NCBI RefSeq assembly: GCF_027922165.1
Contig: NZ_BSFD01000001.1
Span: forward strand, 204,883 to 268,882
Length of the DNA: 64,000 bases
Direction: 5' to 3'
From: Brevundimonas intermedia
GTDB taxonomy: Bacteria; Pseudomonadota; Alphaproteobacteria; Caulobacterales; Caulobacteraceae
This document shows positions 42,438 to 50,903 of the stretch, piece after piece; within the stretch, counting starts at the first letter, position 1; the number at the start of each line of letters is the position of its first letter. Under the pieces are notes generated by a model, which saw only the letters and a list, made by a program, of their open reading frames with translations, was not told where the DNA came from and did no database searches. Made by a program: the position numbers and the translations under genes.

Positions 42438-42721
42438 GGTCATCCTCCCTGAGGCTGTCGCGATTCTGAATGTCGCAACCGAAGCCTTCGCAAAAATATG
42501 CAAACATTTGTCATTCTTGCAAGCAGTTAATCTCTGCGGCTCATTTTCGCCGCGCGCCAAGCTATGCAATTGCCCCTATGCAGCCGCTTTTGCACCACTC
42601 CATGCTGTGTAAATGCTGCGCCGCAGCAATCTAATGCGCGTTGACACATCGCGCCGGGACTGCAAAATCTTGCAAATCGATCTGGAAGGCTTTGCACTTT
42701 CCGGACGGGGAGGACGACAGG
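42438..42721. promoter_or_regulatory. Divergent promoter region with GCAAA repeats
   Basis: Shared by the receptor (minus) and amylase (plus). It carries site A, GCAAAAATATGCAAAC (42490-42505), and site B, TGCAAAATCTTGCAAA (42661-42676). In both, the GCAAA units are 10 bases apart. Near site B, TTGACA (42641-42646) can be a -35 with CAAAAT as -10, so bound repressor would cover the promoter. A third such pair is at 47225-47242, ahead of the GH97 gene. The DNA between is otherwise featureless. Confidence 0.6.
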
Positions 42722-44542
42722 ATGACGCTTGCTCGACAGTGGAAGACGCCGAAGCGCGCCGTGATGATGGTCTCCGCCCTGTTGGCCGCCACATCTCCCC
42801 TGCCCGTCCTGGCCCAGGCGGCTGCGCCGGACGCCCTGACCGCGCTGCGTCAGCGCCCACCCCAGGACGAGGTGATCTATTTCCTGCTGCCTGACCGTTT
42901 CGCCAACGGCGATCCGTCGAACGACCACGGCGGCTATGCGCCCGAGCGACTGAAGAGCGGCTTCGACCCGGCCGACACCGATTTCTATCACGGCGGCGAT
43001 CTGGCCGGTGTGACCGAGCGGCTGGACTATATCCAGGGCCTGGGCGCGACGGCGGTGTGGCTGGCGCCCATCTTCAAGAACAAGCCGGTCCAGACGCACG
43101 GCAATTACACGGGCGCGGCCCACCACGGCTATTGGATCACCGACTTCACGACCGTCGATCCGCATTTCGGCGACGAGGCGGCGATGCGCGCCCTGGTCGA
43201 TGCGGCCCATGCGCGGGGCATGAAGGTCTATCTGGACATCGTCGCCAACCACACGGCCGACGTGATCCGCTATCGCGAGTGCCCGGACCGGCCCTGCGAA
43301 TACCGCAGCCGGGCCGACTATCCCTACACCCGCCGTGGCGGGCTGGGCGGGGCGGCGATCAACGCGGGTTTCGACGGGCGGGACTTCTCGCGCCTGACCC
43401 GGCCCGACTACGCCTATACGCCCTATGTTGCGGCGGGCGAGGAGAAGGCCAAGGTTCCGGCCTGGCTGAACGACCCGATCCACTATCATAACCGGGGCGA
43501 CAGCACCTTCGCCGGCGAAAGCTCGCTGGACGGAGACTTCGCCGGCCTGGACGATCTGCTGACCGAGGATCCGGTCGTGATCCAGGGCATGATCGACATC
43601 TTCGGCGGCTGGATCGACAAATACGGGATCGACGGCTACCGCATCGACACCGCCCGCCACGTGAACCCCGAATTCTGGCAGGCCTTCATCCCCGCCATGC
43701 TGGATCGGGCGCGGGCCAAGGGGATCCCGAACTTCCACATCTTCGGCGAGGTCTATGACCATGACCCGGCGGTCACGGCGCGGTTCACGCGGGTGGACGC
43801 CTATCCGGCCGTCCTGGACTTCCCCTTCCAGAAGACGGCGGTCGAGGCGGCTTCGGGCAAGACAGGAACCGACGCCCTGGCCAAGCTGTTCGCCGCCGAC
43901 GCCGTCTACGCCAAGGGGGCGGACACGGCCGCCATCCTGCCGACCTTCCTGGGCAATCACGACATGGGCCGGGTCGGCTTCTTTGTGAAACAGGCCAATC
44001 CGGACGCCGACGACGCCGAGATCCTGGCCCGGGTGAAACTCGCCCACGCTCTGATGATGTTCAGCCGCGGCGTGCCGACCCTCTATTACGGCGACGAACA
44101 GGGCTTCGCCGGGGCCGGCGGCTATGGGAACTCACGCCAGGACATGTTCGCCAGCCAGACGGCCGTCTATGCGGCGGAGCAGCCCATCGGCGGACGCCAG
44201 CCGGCCTATTCGACCGAAGCGCCCCTCTATACGGCCATCGCCGAAATGGCGCGGATCCGCGCTGCGGAACCGGCGCTGCGCCACGGCCGTCAGTTCGTCC
44301 GCGCCGCCGACGACGCGCCAGGCCTGTTCGCCCTGTCCCGCCTCGACGAGACCGGCGGAGAGACCCTGGTCCTGTTCAACACCTCGACCACCGCCGTCAC
44401 CGCACAGGTTGAGGTGGAGCCCGCATCGCTGCGGTGGCAAGCTGTTCGCGGCGACTGTGCGGCCGAGGCCTCGGCGCCGGCCAGCTACGCCGTCCGCATC
44501 GCCCCTCTCGACTATCTGATCTGCAAGAGCACGCCCAAGTGA
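42722..44542 (+). CDS. Exported GH13 alpha-amylase family enzyme
   Basis: A 606-residue alpha-1,4-glucan hydrolase of glycoside hydrolase family 13. The ATG at 42722 has GGGGAGG eight bases upstream. A signal peptide, KRAVMMVSALLAATSPLPVL, ends near LAQ-A. Catalytic residues are visible: nucleophile Asp309 in GYRIDTARH, acid/base Glu343 in HIFGEVYD and transition-state Asp414 in GNHDMGR. The (beta/alpha)8 motif IVANHTAD also fits. A C-terminal beta domain follows. In the periplasm it would cut maltodextrins for the next enzymes. The stop overlaps the GTG of the following gene. Confidence 0.93.
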   Translation: MTLARQWKTPKRAVMMVSALLAATSPLPVLAQAAAPDALTALRQRPPQDEVIYFLLPDRFANGDPSNDHGGYAPERLKSGFDPADTDFYHGGDLAGVTERLDYIQGLGATAVWLAPIFKNKPVQTHGNYTGAAHHGYWITDFTTVDPHFGDEAAMRALVDAAHARGMKVYLDIVANHTADVIRYRECPDRPCEYRSRADYPYTRRGGLGGAAINAGFDGRDFSRLTRPDYAYTPYVAAGEEKAKVPAWLNDPIHYHNRGDSTFAGESSLDGDFAGLDDLLTEDPVVIQGMIDIFGGWIDKYGIDGYRIDTARHVNPEFWQAFIPAMLDRARAKGIPNFHIFGEVYDHDPAVTARFTRVDAYPAVLDFPFQKTAVEAASGKTGTDALAKLFAADAVYAKGADTAAILPTFLGNHDMGRVGFFVKQANPDADDAEILARVKLAHALMMFSRGVPTLYYGDEQGFAGAGGYGNSRQDMFASQTAVYAAEQPIGGRQPAYSTEAPLYTAIAEMARIRAAEPALRHGRQFVRAADDAPGLFALSRLDETGGETLVLFNTSTTAVTAQVEVEPASLRWQAVRGDCAAEASAPASYAVRIAPLDYLICKSTPK

Positions 44543-46173
44543 ACGCCCACACCCTCGACCTCGCGACCGCCGCCCAGCCGGCGACCGCCCACACTGAATG
44601 GTGGCGGGGTGCGGTGCTGTACCAGATTTATCCGCGCAGTTTCGCCGACGCGAACAACGACGGCGTCGGCGACCTGAAGGGGATCACCGAGCATCTGGAC
44701 CATATCGCCTCGCTGGGCGTGGACGGGATCTGGCTGTCGCCCTTCTTCACCTCGCCGATGAAGGATTTCGGCTATGACGTCGCGGACTATTGCGACGTCG
44801 ATCCGATCTTCGGGACCCTGGCCGATTTCGACGCCCTGGTGGCGCGGGCCCATGCGCTGGGCCTGAAGGTGGTGATCGACCAGGTCTTCTCGCACACCTC
44901 GGACGAACACCCCTGGTTCCTGGACAGCCGCGCGTCGCGCAGCGGGCCGCACGCCGACTGGTACGTCTGGGCCGACGCCAAGCCGGACGGCTCGCCGCCG
45001 TCGAACTGGCAGTCGGTGTTCGGCGGCCCGGCCTGGACCTGGAACGCCCGGCGCGGCCAGTACTATATGCACAACTTCCTGGCCTCTCAGCCGCAGTTGA
45101 ACGTGCGCAATCCGGCGGTTCAGGACGCCCTGATCGAGGCCGCGCGCTTCTGGCTGGACCGGGGGGTGGACGGCTTCCGGCTGGACGCCATCAACTTCTC
45201 TATCCACGACCTGAAGCTGACCGATAATCCGCCGATCAACGACGGCAAGAAGCGCACCCGTCCGTTCGACTTCCAGGACAAGATCAACAATCAGAGCCAG
45301 CCCGAGATCATCGGCTTCCTGAACCGGATCCGCGCCCTGACCGACAGCTACGAGGGCCGGTTCACCGTCGCCGAGGTGGGCGGCGACCATGCCGACCGCG
45401 AGATGAAGGAATATACGGCCGGCGACGACCGCCTGCACTCGGCCTACGGCTTCCTCTATCTCTACGCCGATGCGCTGAAGGGCGAACTGGTCGCGCAGGG
45501 CGAGACCATGTGGCCGGACCAGCAGGGCGAGGGCTGGCCGTCTTGGACCTTCTCGAACCACGACGCGCCGCGCGCCGTGTCGCGCTGGGCCCAGGGCCGG
45601 GATCGCAAGGCCTTCGCCGAGATGGCCCTGTTGCTGCTGGTGTGCCTGCGCGGGAACGTCTTCGTCTATCAGGGCGAGGAACTGGGCCTGCCTCAGGCCG
45701 AGGTGCCGTTCGAGCGGCTGGTCGACCCCGAAGCCATCGCCAACTGGCCCGAGACCCTGGGCCGCGACGGCGCCCGCACCCCCATGCCCTGGCATGCGGA
45801 CCAGACCAACGCCGGCTTCTCCACCGTCGAGCCCTGGCTGCCGGTCGACGCCCGCCACCTGCCGCTGGCGGTGGACGCGCAGGAAGCCGATCCGGCCTCG
45901 ACGCTGCAGGTCGCCCGCGCGGTCATCCGCCTGCGTCATCAGCATCCGGCCCTACGCTATGGCGGCATGGAGCTGATCGAGACGTCGGGCCTGCTGGTGT
46001 TCGAACGCCAGGAGCGCGGCGGCTCGCACGAACGGCTGCTGTGCGTGTTCAACCTGGGCCACGACACAGTACGCTGGAGCCCGCCGGCCGGGGCGACGCA
46101 GATCGAGGCGATCAACTTCGCCGGCGGCGACGCCCTGCCCCCGCTCGCCGGACGGGTCTTCAGACTGGCATGA
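44539..46173 (+). CDS. GH13 alpha-glucosidase, cytoplasmic
   Basis: A 544-residue exo-acting alpha-1,4 or alpha-1,6 glucosidase. The start is GTG at 44539 (VNAHTLDLATAAQ), in a GTGA overlap with the previous stop, and there is no signal peptide. Catalytic residues: Asp216 in GFRLDAIN, Glu279 in VAEVGG, Asp342 in FSNHDAPR. The N-terminal EWWRGAVLYQIYPRSFADAN and YDVADYCDVDPIFG are diagnostic of the oligo-1,6-glucosidase/alpha-glucosidase group, which also includes trehalose-degrading relatives. It probably finishes imported maltose inside the cell. It converges on the LacI gene with 5 bases between. Confidence 0.92.
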   Translation: MNAHTLDLATAAQPATAHTEWWRGAVLYQIYPRSFADANNDGVGDLKGITEHLDHIASLGVDGIWLSPFFTSPMKDFGYDVADYCDVDPIFGTLADFDALVARAHALGLKVVIDQVFSHTSDEHPWFLDSRASRSGPHADWYVWADAKPDGSPPSNWQSVFGGPAWTWNARRGQYYMHNFLASQPQLNVRNPAVQDALIEAARFWLDRGVDGFRLDAINFSIHDLKLTDNPPINDGKKRTRPFDFQDKINNQSQPEIIGFLNRIRALTDSYEGRFTVAEVGGDHADREMKEYTAGDDRLHSAYGFLYLYADALKGELVAQGETMWPDQQGEGWPSWTFSNHDAPRAVSRWAQGRDRKAFAEMALLLLVCLRGNVFVYQGEELGLPQAEVPFERLVDPEAIANWPETLGRDGARTPMPWHADQTNAGFSTVEPWLPVDARHLPLAVDAQEADPASTLQVARAVIRLRHQHPALRYGGMELIETSGLLVFERQERGGSHERLLCVFNLGHDTVRWSPPAGATQIEAINFAGGDALPPLAGRVFRLA

Positions 46174-46178
46174 GCCGG

Positions 46179-47192
46179 TTAGCCGCCACAGGTCTCGCGC
46201 ACGATCAGGTCGGTGGGAACGCGTTCCGACCGACCGGCGGTCGCGCCCCCGTGGTCCAGCAGTTTGGACACCATCAGTCGGCCGGCCTTCATCGTGTCCT
46301 GGGCGATGGTGGACAGGGCCGGGCGCGAGTAGCGGCTGAAGGGCACATTGTCGAAGCCGATCACCGAGACGTCGCCGGGCACGGTCAGGCCGGCGTGTTC
46401 CAGCGCCCGCACGGCGCCCAGGGCGATCTGGTCGGACGCCGCCACCACGCCGTCGAACTTCACGCCCCGACGCACCAGGGCGTCCACGGCCGCCTCGGCG
46501 GACTCGACCTCGAAATGGGCGGGGACGATCAGTTCTGCGTCCACCGACAGACCCGCCGTCTCCAGCGCCTCCAGATAGCCCCGGTGCCTCTGCATCGCCT
46601 CCGGCGGATCGAGGTCGCCCAGAAAGACGATCCGCGTGCGCCCCAGACGCGCCAGATGCGAGGTCGCACGCCGACCGCCCGAGAAATTGTCGGACCCGAT
46701 GGAGCAGTAGTCCTGTTCCGGCAGGTCGGCGCCCCAGACCACGAACCGGTAGTCGCCGGCCGCCAGCCGGTTGAAGGCGGCGTGCAGGCTGGACTGACCC
46801 AGGAAGATCACCCCGTCGGCGCGACTCGTGTTCATCGCCGCCGCCAGCTCGTCATAGGTGGCGGGCGAGATATGGCTCATCAGCAGGTCGCAGCCGCGTT
46901 CGCGCGCCGCCTCGCCCACCCCGGCCAGCAGCTCCAGGAAGAAGGGGTCGGAGATCCGGCCTTCCCGCCCCTGAGGGCGAGGCGTCACCAGGGCGATCGT
47001 GCCCTGGGCCCCGATCGGGCCGGCGGGCATGTAGCGGCGAAACGGATAGTCGTGCTCCTTCGCCAGCTTCCAGATCAGTTGTTTGGTGCGGTCGTTGACG
47101 GCGGGGCTGTCGTTCAGCGCGCGCGAGGTGGTGGCGACCGACACGCCGGCCAGGCGCGCGATATCTTCAAGTCGAGTGGTCTTGCGGCTCAA
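46179..47192 (-). CDS. LacI family regulator of the maltodextrin locus
   Basis: A 337-residue repressor. The N-terminal helix-turn-helix is RLEDIARLAGVSVATTSRAL, then NDRTKQLIWKLAKEHDYPFR (hinge). The core is a periplasmic-binding-protein fold with DGVVAASDQIALGAVRALEH and SVIGFDNVPFSRYSRPALST. It is placed between the enzyme genes and is divergent from the GH97 operon. The shared TGCAAA repeats suggest that it controls that operon, the receptor and the amylase. The equivalent in Caulobacter crescentus was named MalI. Confidence 0.9.
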   Translation of the reverse strand: MSRKTTRLEDIARLAGVSVATTSRALNDSPAVNDRTKQLIWKLAKEHDYPFRRYMPAGPIGAQGTIALVTPRPQGREGRISDPFFLELLAGVGEAARERGCDLLMSHISPATYDELAAAMNTSRADGVIFLGQSSLHAAFNRLAAGDYRFVVWGADLPEQDYCSIGSDNFSGGRRATSHLARLGRTRIVFLGDLDPPEAMQRHRGYLEALETAGLSVDAELIVPAHFEVESAEAAVDALVRRGVKFDGVVAASDQIALGAVRALEHAGLTVPGDVSVIGFDNVPFSRYSRPALSTIAQDTMKAGRLMVSKLLDHGGATAGRSERVPTDLIVRETCGG

Positions 47193-47224
47193 GGTCGCGG
47201 GTCCCCAGCACAGTCTGTTCTGAC

Positions 47225-47247
47225 TGCAAATTTTTCTGCAAACATTT
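47225..47247. promoter_or_regulatory. Candidate LacI-family operator, site C
   Basis: TGCAAA at 47225 and TGCAAACATTT at 47237 are 12 bases apart, in the 103-bp gap between the lacI-type gene and GH97. The 11-mer TGCAAACATTT recurs at 42499-42509 in front of the TonB receptor. The operator role is inferred from repetition at matching positions. Confidence 0.6.
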
Positions 47248-47295
47248 CAGCCACCGTTCGCGGCGGTTGGCAAGAGGCGGCGTAACGGAGTTCCC

Positions 47296-49362
47296 ATGAT
47301 GCAGCGCAGATCCTTCCTGGCCCTTGGCGGCGCCTCGATCCTGGCCTTTGGAGCGACGGGCGTTCGCGCCCAGACCACGCCGACCCATGCCCGCGCCAGC
47401 TCGCCCGGCGGCGTCCTGACGGTCGAGGCCTTCACCGACAACGACGGCCGGCCGATGTACGCCGTCCTGCGTCAGGGCCGGATGGTCGTCGCCCCGTCGA
47501 AGCTGGGCTTCCTGCTGACCGACGCCCCGGCGCTGGAGCGCGGTCTGGCCCTGACCGCCGGCCAGCCCGTGACGGTGGACGACACCTGGGAGCAGCCGTG
47601 GGGCGAGCGCCGGTTTATCCGCAACCACTACAACGAATGGCGGGTCAGCTACGCCGAGACCGCCGGCCTGCAACGCCGCGTTGATGTGGTGTTCCGCCTG
47701 TATGACGACGGCCTAGGCTTCCGCTACGAGTTCCCGGACCAGGCCGCGCTGAAGACGGTTCGCATCGGTTCGGAGATCACCGAGTTCAACCTGGCCGAGG
47801 ACGGCGAGGCCCTCTGGTGCCCGGCCTGGGAATGGAACCGCGAGGAATACCTCTACAGCCGCACGCCGATCAGCGCGGTCGGCAGCGCCCAGACGCCGAT
47901 GACGGTCAAGGGCCAGTCGGGCCTGCACGTCTCGATCCACGAGGCCGCCTGTATCGACTACGCCGGGATGAACCTGCGCCGGTCGGAGGAGACGAAGTTC
48001 CGGGCCCAGCTGACGCCGGGCCTGACCAACGCCGCCGTGGTGCGCCAGGCGCCGTTTAACACCCCGTGGCGGACGTTGCAGGTGTCGGACAACGCCGCAG
48101 GCCTGATCGAGTCCAGCCTGATCCTGAACCTGAACGAGCCGAACAAACTGGGCGACGTGTCGTGGTTCAAGCCGATGAAATACGTCGGCGTGTGGTGGGA
48201 GATGCACCTGGAGCTGAAGAGCTGGAACTCCGGCCCCAAACACGGCGCCACCACCGAGAACACGATCAAACACATCGACTTCGCCGCCAAGCACGGCTTC
48301 GGCGGGGTTCTGGTCGAAGGCTGGAACAAGGGTTGGGACGGCCAGTGGTTCGCCAATGGTTCGGACTTCAGCTTCACCGAGGCCTATCCGGACTTCGACC
48401 TGGAACGGGTCACGAGCTACGCCGCCTCCAAGGGCGTGCAACTGATCGGCCACCACGAGACCGGCGGCAACGCGTTCCACTACGAGCAGCAGCTCGAGGC
48501 GGCGATGGCGCTGTACGGCCGCCTGGGCGTCCATTCGGTCAAGACCGGCTATGTGGCGGACGCGCAAGGCGCCCGCGTCGCCGGGCCGGACGGCCAGATG
48601 GTCATGGCGTGGCACGAGAGCCAAGCCATGGCCCAGCACCATATGAAGGTCGTCGAGGCCGGCGCCCGGCACAAGGTGGCGATCAACGCCCACGAGCCGT
48701 TCAAGGACACCGGCCTGCGCCGCACCTATCCGAACATCATCAGCCGCGAGGGTCAGCGCGGCATGGAATATTCGGCCTGGGGCAATCCCGGCAATCCGCC
48801 CGAGCACGAGCCGAACCTGGTCTTCACCCGCCTGCTGGCCGGACCGATGGACTATACGCCCGGCATCTTCGGCATGGAGACGCGCAGCCCCGGCGGCGTG
48901 CAGACGACCTGGGCCAAGCAGTTGGCCCTCTATGTCGTCATCTACAGCCCCATCCAGATGGCGGCCGACCTGCTGGTCAATTACGAGGCCAATCCGGCGC
49001 CCTTCCAGTTCATCAAGGACGTGCCCTGCGACTGGGCCGAGACCCGGGTGCTGGCGGCCGAGATCGGCGATTACGTCGCCATTGCACGCAAGGACCGGGC
49101 GTCGGACGTCTGGGCCCTGGGCGCCATCACCGACGAGCATCCGCGTGTCCTGACCGCGCCCCTCGACTTCCTGGACGACGGGCGGCGCTATCATGCGGAG
49201 ATCTACCGCGACGGCCCCGACGCCGACTATCGCGGCAAGCGCGAGGACATCGTCATCGAGCAGCGCGAGGTGACTTCGGCGGACGTCCTGACCCTGGCCC
49301 TGGCGCCCGGCGGCGGCCAGGCGATCCGCTTCGTGCCGGTCGGCAGGGCGCGCCGCAGATGA
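47296..49362 (+). CDS. GH97 alpha-glucosidase, Tat-exported
   Basis: A 688-residue enzyme of glycoside hydrolase family 97 (SusB type), which removes glucose from the non-reducing end of maltodextrins. The N-terminus MMQRRSFLALGGASILAFG is a twin-arginine signal, implying export of the folded protein. The catalytic domain shows Glu388 in HHETGG, Glu467 in NAHEPFKDTG and Glu491 in GMEYSAWG. A Glu at the first of these sites is what inverting SusB-type members have, whereas retaining members use Asp. A conserved Trp-rich region, KYVGVWWEMHLELKSW, supports the family. It is followed by a four-base overlapping MFS gene. The calcium-binding role of the Glu residues is from memory of SusB. Confidence 0.9.
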   Translation: MMQRRSFLALGGASILAFGATGVRAQTTPTHARASSPGGVLTVEAFTDNDGRPMYAVLRQGRMVVAPSKLGFLLTDAPALERGLALTAGQPVTVDDTWEQPWGERRFIRNHYNEWRVSYAETAGLQRRVDVVFRLYDDGLGFRYEFPDQAALKTVRIGSEITEFNLAEDGEALWCPAWEWNREEYLYSRTPISAVGSAQTPMTVKGQSGLHVSIHEAACIDYAGMNLRRSEETKFRAQLTPGLTNAAVVRQAPFNTPWRTLQVSDNAAGLIESSLILNLNEPNKLGDVSWFKPMKYVGVWWEMHLELKSWNSGPKHGATTENTIKHIDFAAKHGFGGVLVEGWNKGWDGQWFANGSDFSFTEAYPDFDLERVTSYAASKGVQLIGHHETGGNAFHYEQQLEAAMALYGRLGVHSVKTGYVADAQGARVAGPDGQMVMAWHESQAMAQHHMKVVEAGARHKVAINAHEPFKDTGLRRTYPNIISREGQRGMEYSAWGNPGNPPEHEPNLVFTRLLAGPMDYTPGIFGMETRSPGGVQTTWAKQLALYVVIYSPIQMAADLLVNYEANPAPFQFIKDVPCDWAETRVLAAEIGDYVAIARKDRASDVWALGAITDEHPRVLTAPLDFLDDGRRYHAEIYRDGPDADYRGKREDIVIEQREVTSADVLTLALAPGGGQAIRFVPVGRARRR

Positions 49363-50894
49363 GCCTGCTCGCCCACCGCCCGCGCCTGTCCGGCCTGGCG
49401 ATCTGGAACATGTGCGTCGGCTTCTTCGGCATCCAGATCGGCTTCGGCCTGCAGAACGCCAACACCAGCCGGATCTTCCAGACCCTGGGCGCCGAGGTGG
49501 ATTCGCTGGCGATCCTCTGGATCGCCGCGCCGCTGACAGGCCTCCTGGTTCAGCCGATCATCGGCCATTTCAGCGACCGGACCTGGACCCGGTTCGGGCG
49601 TCGGCGTCCCTATTTCCTGGTCGGCGCCATCGCCACCACCCTGGCCCTGATCGCCATGCCCAACAGCCCCGGCCTGTGGTTCGCCGCAGCCATGCTTTGG
49701 ATCATGGACGCCTCGATCAATATTACCATGGAGCCGTTCCGCGCCTTCGTCGGCGACAATCTGCCGGAAGAACAGCGCACCGCCGGCTATGCGATGCAGA
49801 GCTTCTTCATCGGGGCGGGCGCCGTCTTCGCCTCGGTCCTGCCGTGGCTGCTGTCCAACGTCTTCGGCGTGGTCTCGACGGCCGAGGCGGGCGTCGTGCC
49901 TCTGTCGGTCAAGATCGCCTTCTATGTCGGCGCCGCCGGCCTGTTCTCGGCCGTGCTGTGGACCGTGCTGAGCACCAGGGAATACAGCCCCGAACAGATC
50001 GCCGCCTTCGAACGCGGCAAACAGGCGGCCCTGGGCGCGCCGGCTGACGACGGCCCCGAGGCGCCGGCGCGCAGCGTTCAGGGCTGGATGACGTCGGGCC
50101 TGGTCTGCGCCGTCTTGGGCGGGCTGGGTTTCGGGCTGATCGGCGCGCTGAACCTGGAAAAGGAGCTGCTGGTCCTGGCCGGTTTCTTCGCCGGTTTTGG
50201 GCTGCTGCAGATCGCGGTCGGCATGATGCAGCGCCGCCAGATCGTCAACGCCGCGACCGAGATCCTGAACGACATCTTCCGTATGCCCGAGACCATGCGC
50301 GGCCTGGCGGTCGTCCAGTTCTTCAGCTGGTTCGCCCTGTTCGCCATGTGGATCTACACCACCGCCGCCGTGACCCGCGTCCATTACGGCACGACCGACA
50401 CGACCTCGGCCGCCTATGCCGCCGGGGCCGACTGGGTCGGGGTTCTGTTCGGGGTCTATAACGGCGTGGCGGCCCTGGCGGCCTTCACCCTGCCAGTCCT
50501 GGCCAGGCGCATAGGCCGCAAGGCGACCCACGCCCTGATGCTGTTGCTGGGCGCGGCGGGCCTGTTCGGGGTCTTCGTCATCCGCGATCCGGGCCTGCTG
50601 TGGCTGCCGATGATCGGCGTCGGCTTCGCCTGGGCCTCGATCGTCTCCATGCCCTACGCCATCCTGTCGGCGGCGGTGCCGGACCGGAAGATGGGCGTCT
50701 ATATGGGCGTCTTCAACATCTTCATCGTCGTGCCGCAGCTGCTGGCCGCCACCATCCTGGGCCTGATCCTGAAGACCCTGTTCGACGGCCAGGCCATCTG
50801 GGCCCTGGTGCTCGGCGCCGTCTCCTTCGTGCTGGCGGCCGCGAGCGCCCTGCTGGTGCGCGAACATTCCCCCTCCCCCACGCCCAACCCGTGA
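49359..50894 (+). CDS. MFS maltose/sugar symporter (SLC45/GPH-like)
   Basis: A 511-residue, 12-helix transporter. It begins MSLLAHRPRLSGLAIWNMCV, in an ATGA overlap with the GH97 stop. Helix 1 has NMCVGFFGIQIGFGLQNANT, and the loop after helix 2 has the MFS signature GHFSDRTWTRFGRRRPY. The SDRTWTRFGRRRP pattern is typical of sucrose/maltose carriers of the SLC45/GPH group. A central cytoplasmic loop (about 215-245) divides the halves. It is the best candidate for moving maltose across the inner membrane, as MalY of Caulobacter crescentus does, although that name also belongs to an unrelated Escherichia coli protein. Confidence 0.88.
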   Translation: MSLLAHRPRLSGLAIWNMCVGFFGIQIGFGLQNANTSRIFQTLGAEVDSLAILWIAAPLTGLLVQPIIGHFSDRTWTRFGRRRPYFLVGAIATTLALIAMPNSPGLWFAAAMLWIMDASINITMEPFRAFVGDNLPEEQRTAGYAMQSFFIGAGAVFASVLPWLLSNVFGVVSTAEAGVVPLSVKIAFYVGAAGLFSAVLWTVLSTREYSPEQIAAFERGKQAALGAPADDGPEAPARSVQGWMTSGLVCAVLGGLGFGLIGALNLEKELLVLAGFFAGFGLLQIAVGMMQRRQIVNAATEILNDIFRMPETMRGLAVVQFFSWFALFAMWIYTTAAVTRVHYGTTDTTSAAYAAGADWVGVLFGVYNGVAALAAFTLPVLARRIGRKATHALMLLLGAAGLFGVFVIRDPGLLWLPMIGVGFAWASIVSMPYAILSAAVPDRKMGVYMGVFNIFIVVPQLLAATILGLILKTLFDGQAIWALVLGAVSFVLAAASALLVREHSPSPTPNP

Positions 50895-50903
50895 GGCTTC
50901 TCC

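Noticed and set aside
40998-42452. 484-codon plus-strand frame opposite the maltodextrin receptor
   Set aside because: It is antisense to the receptor plug and signal peptide, which have firm motifs.
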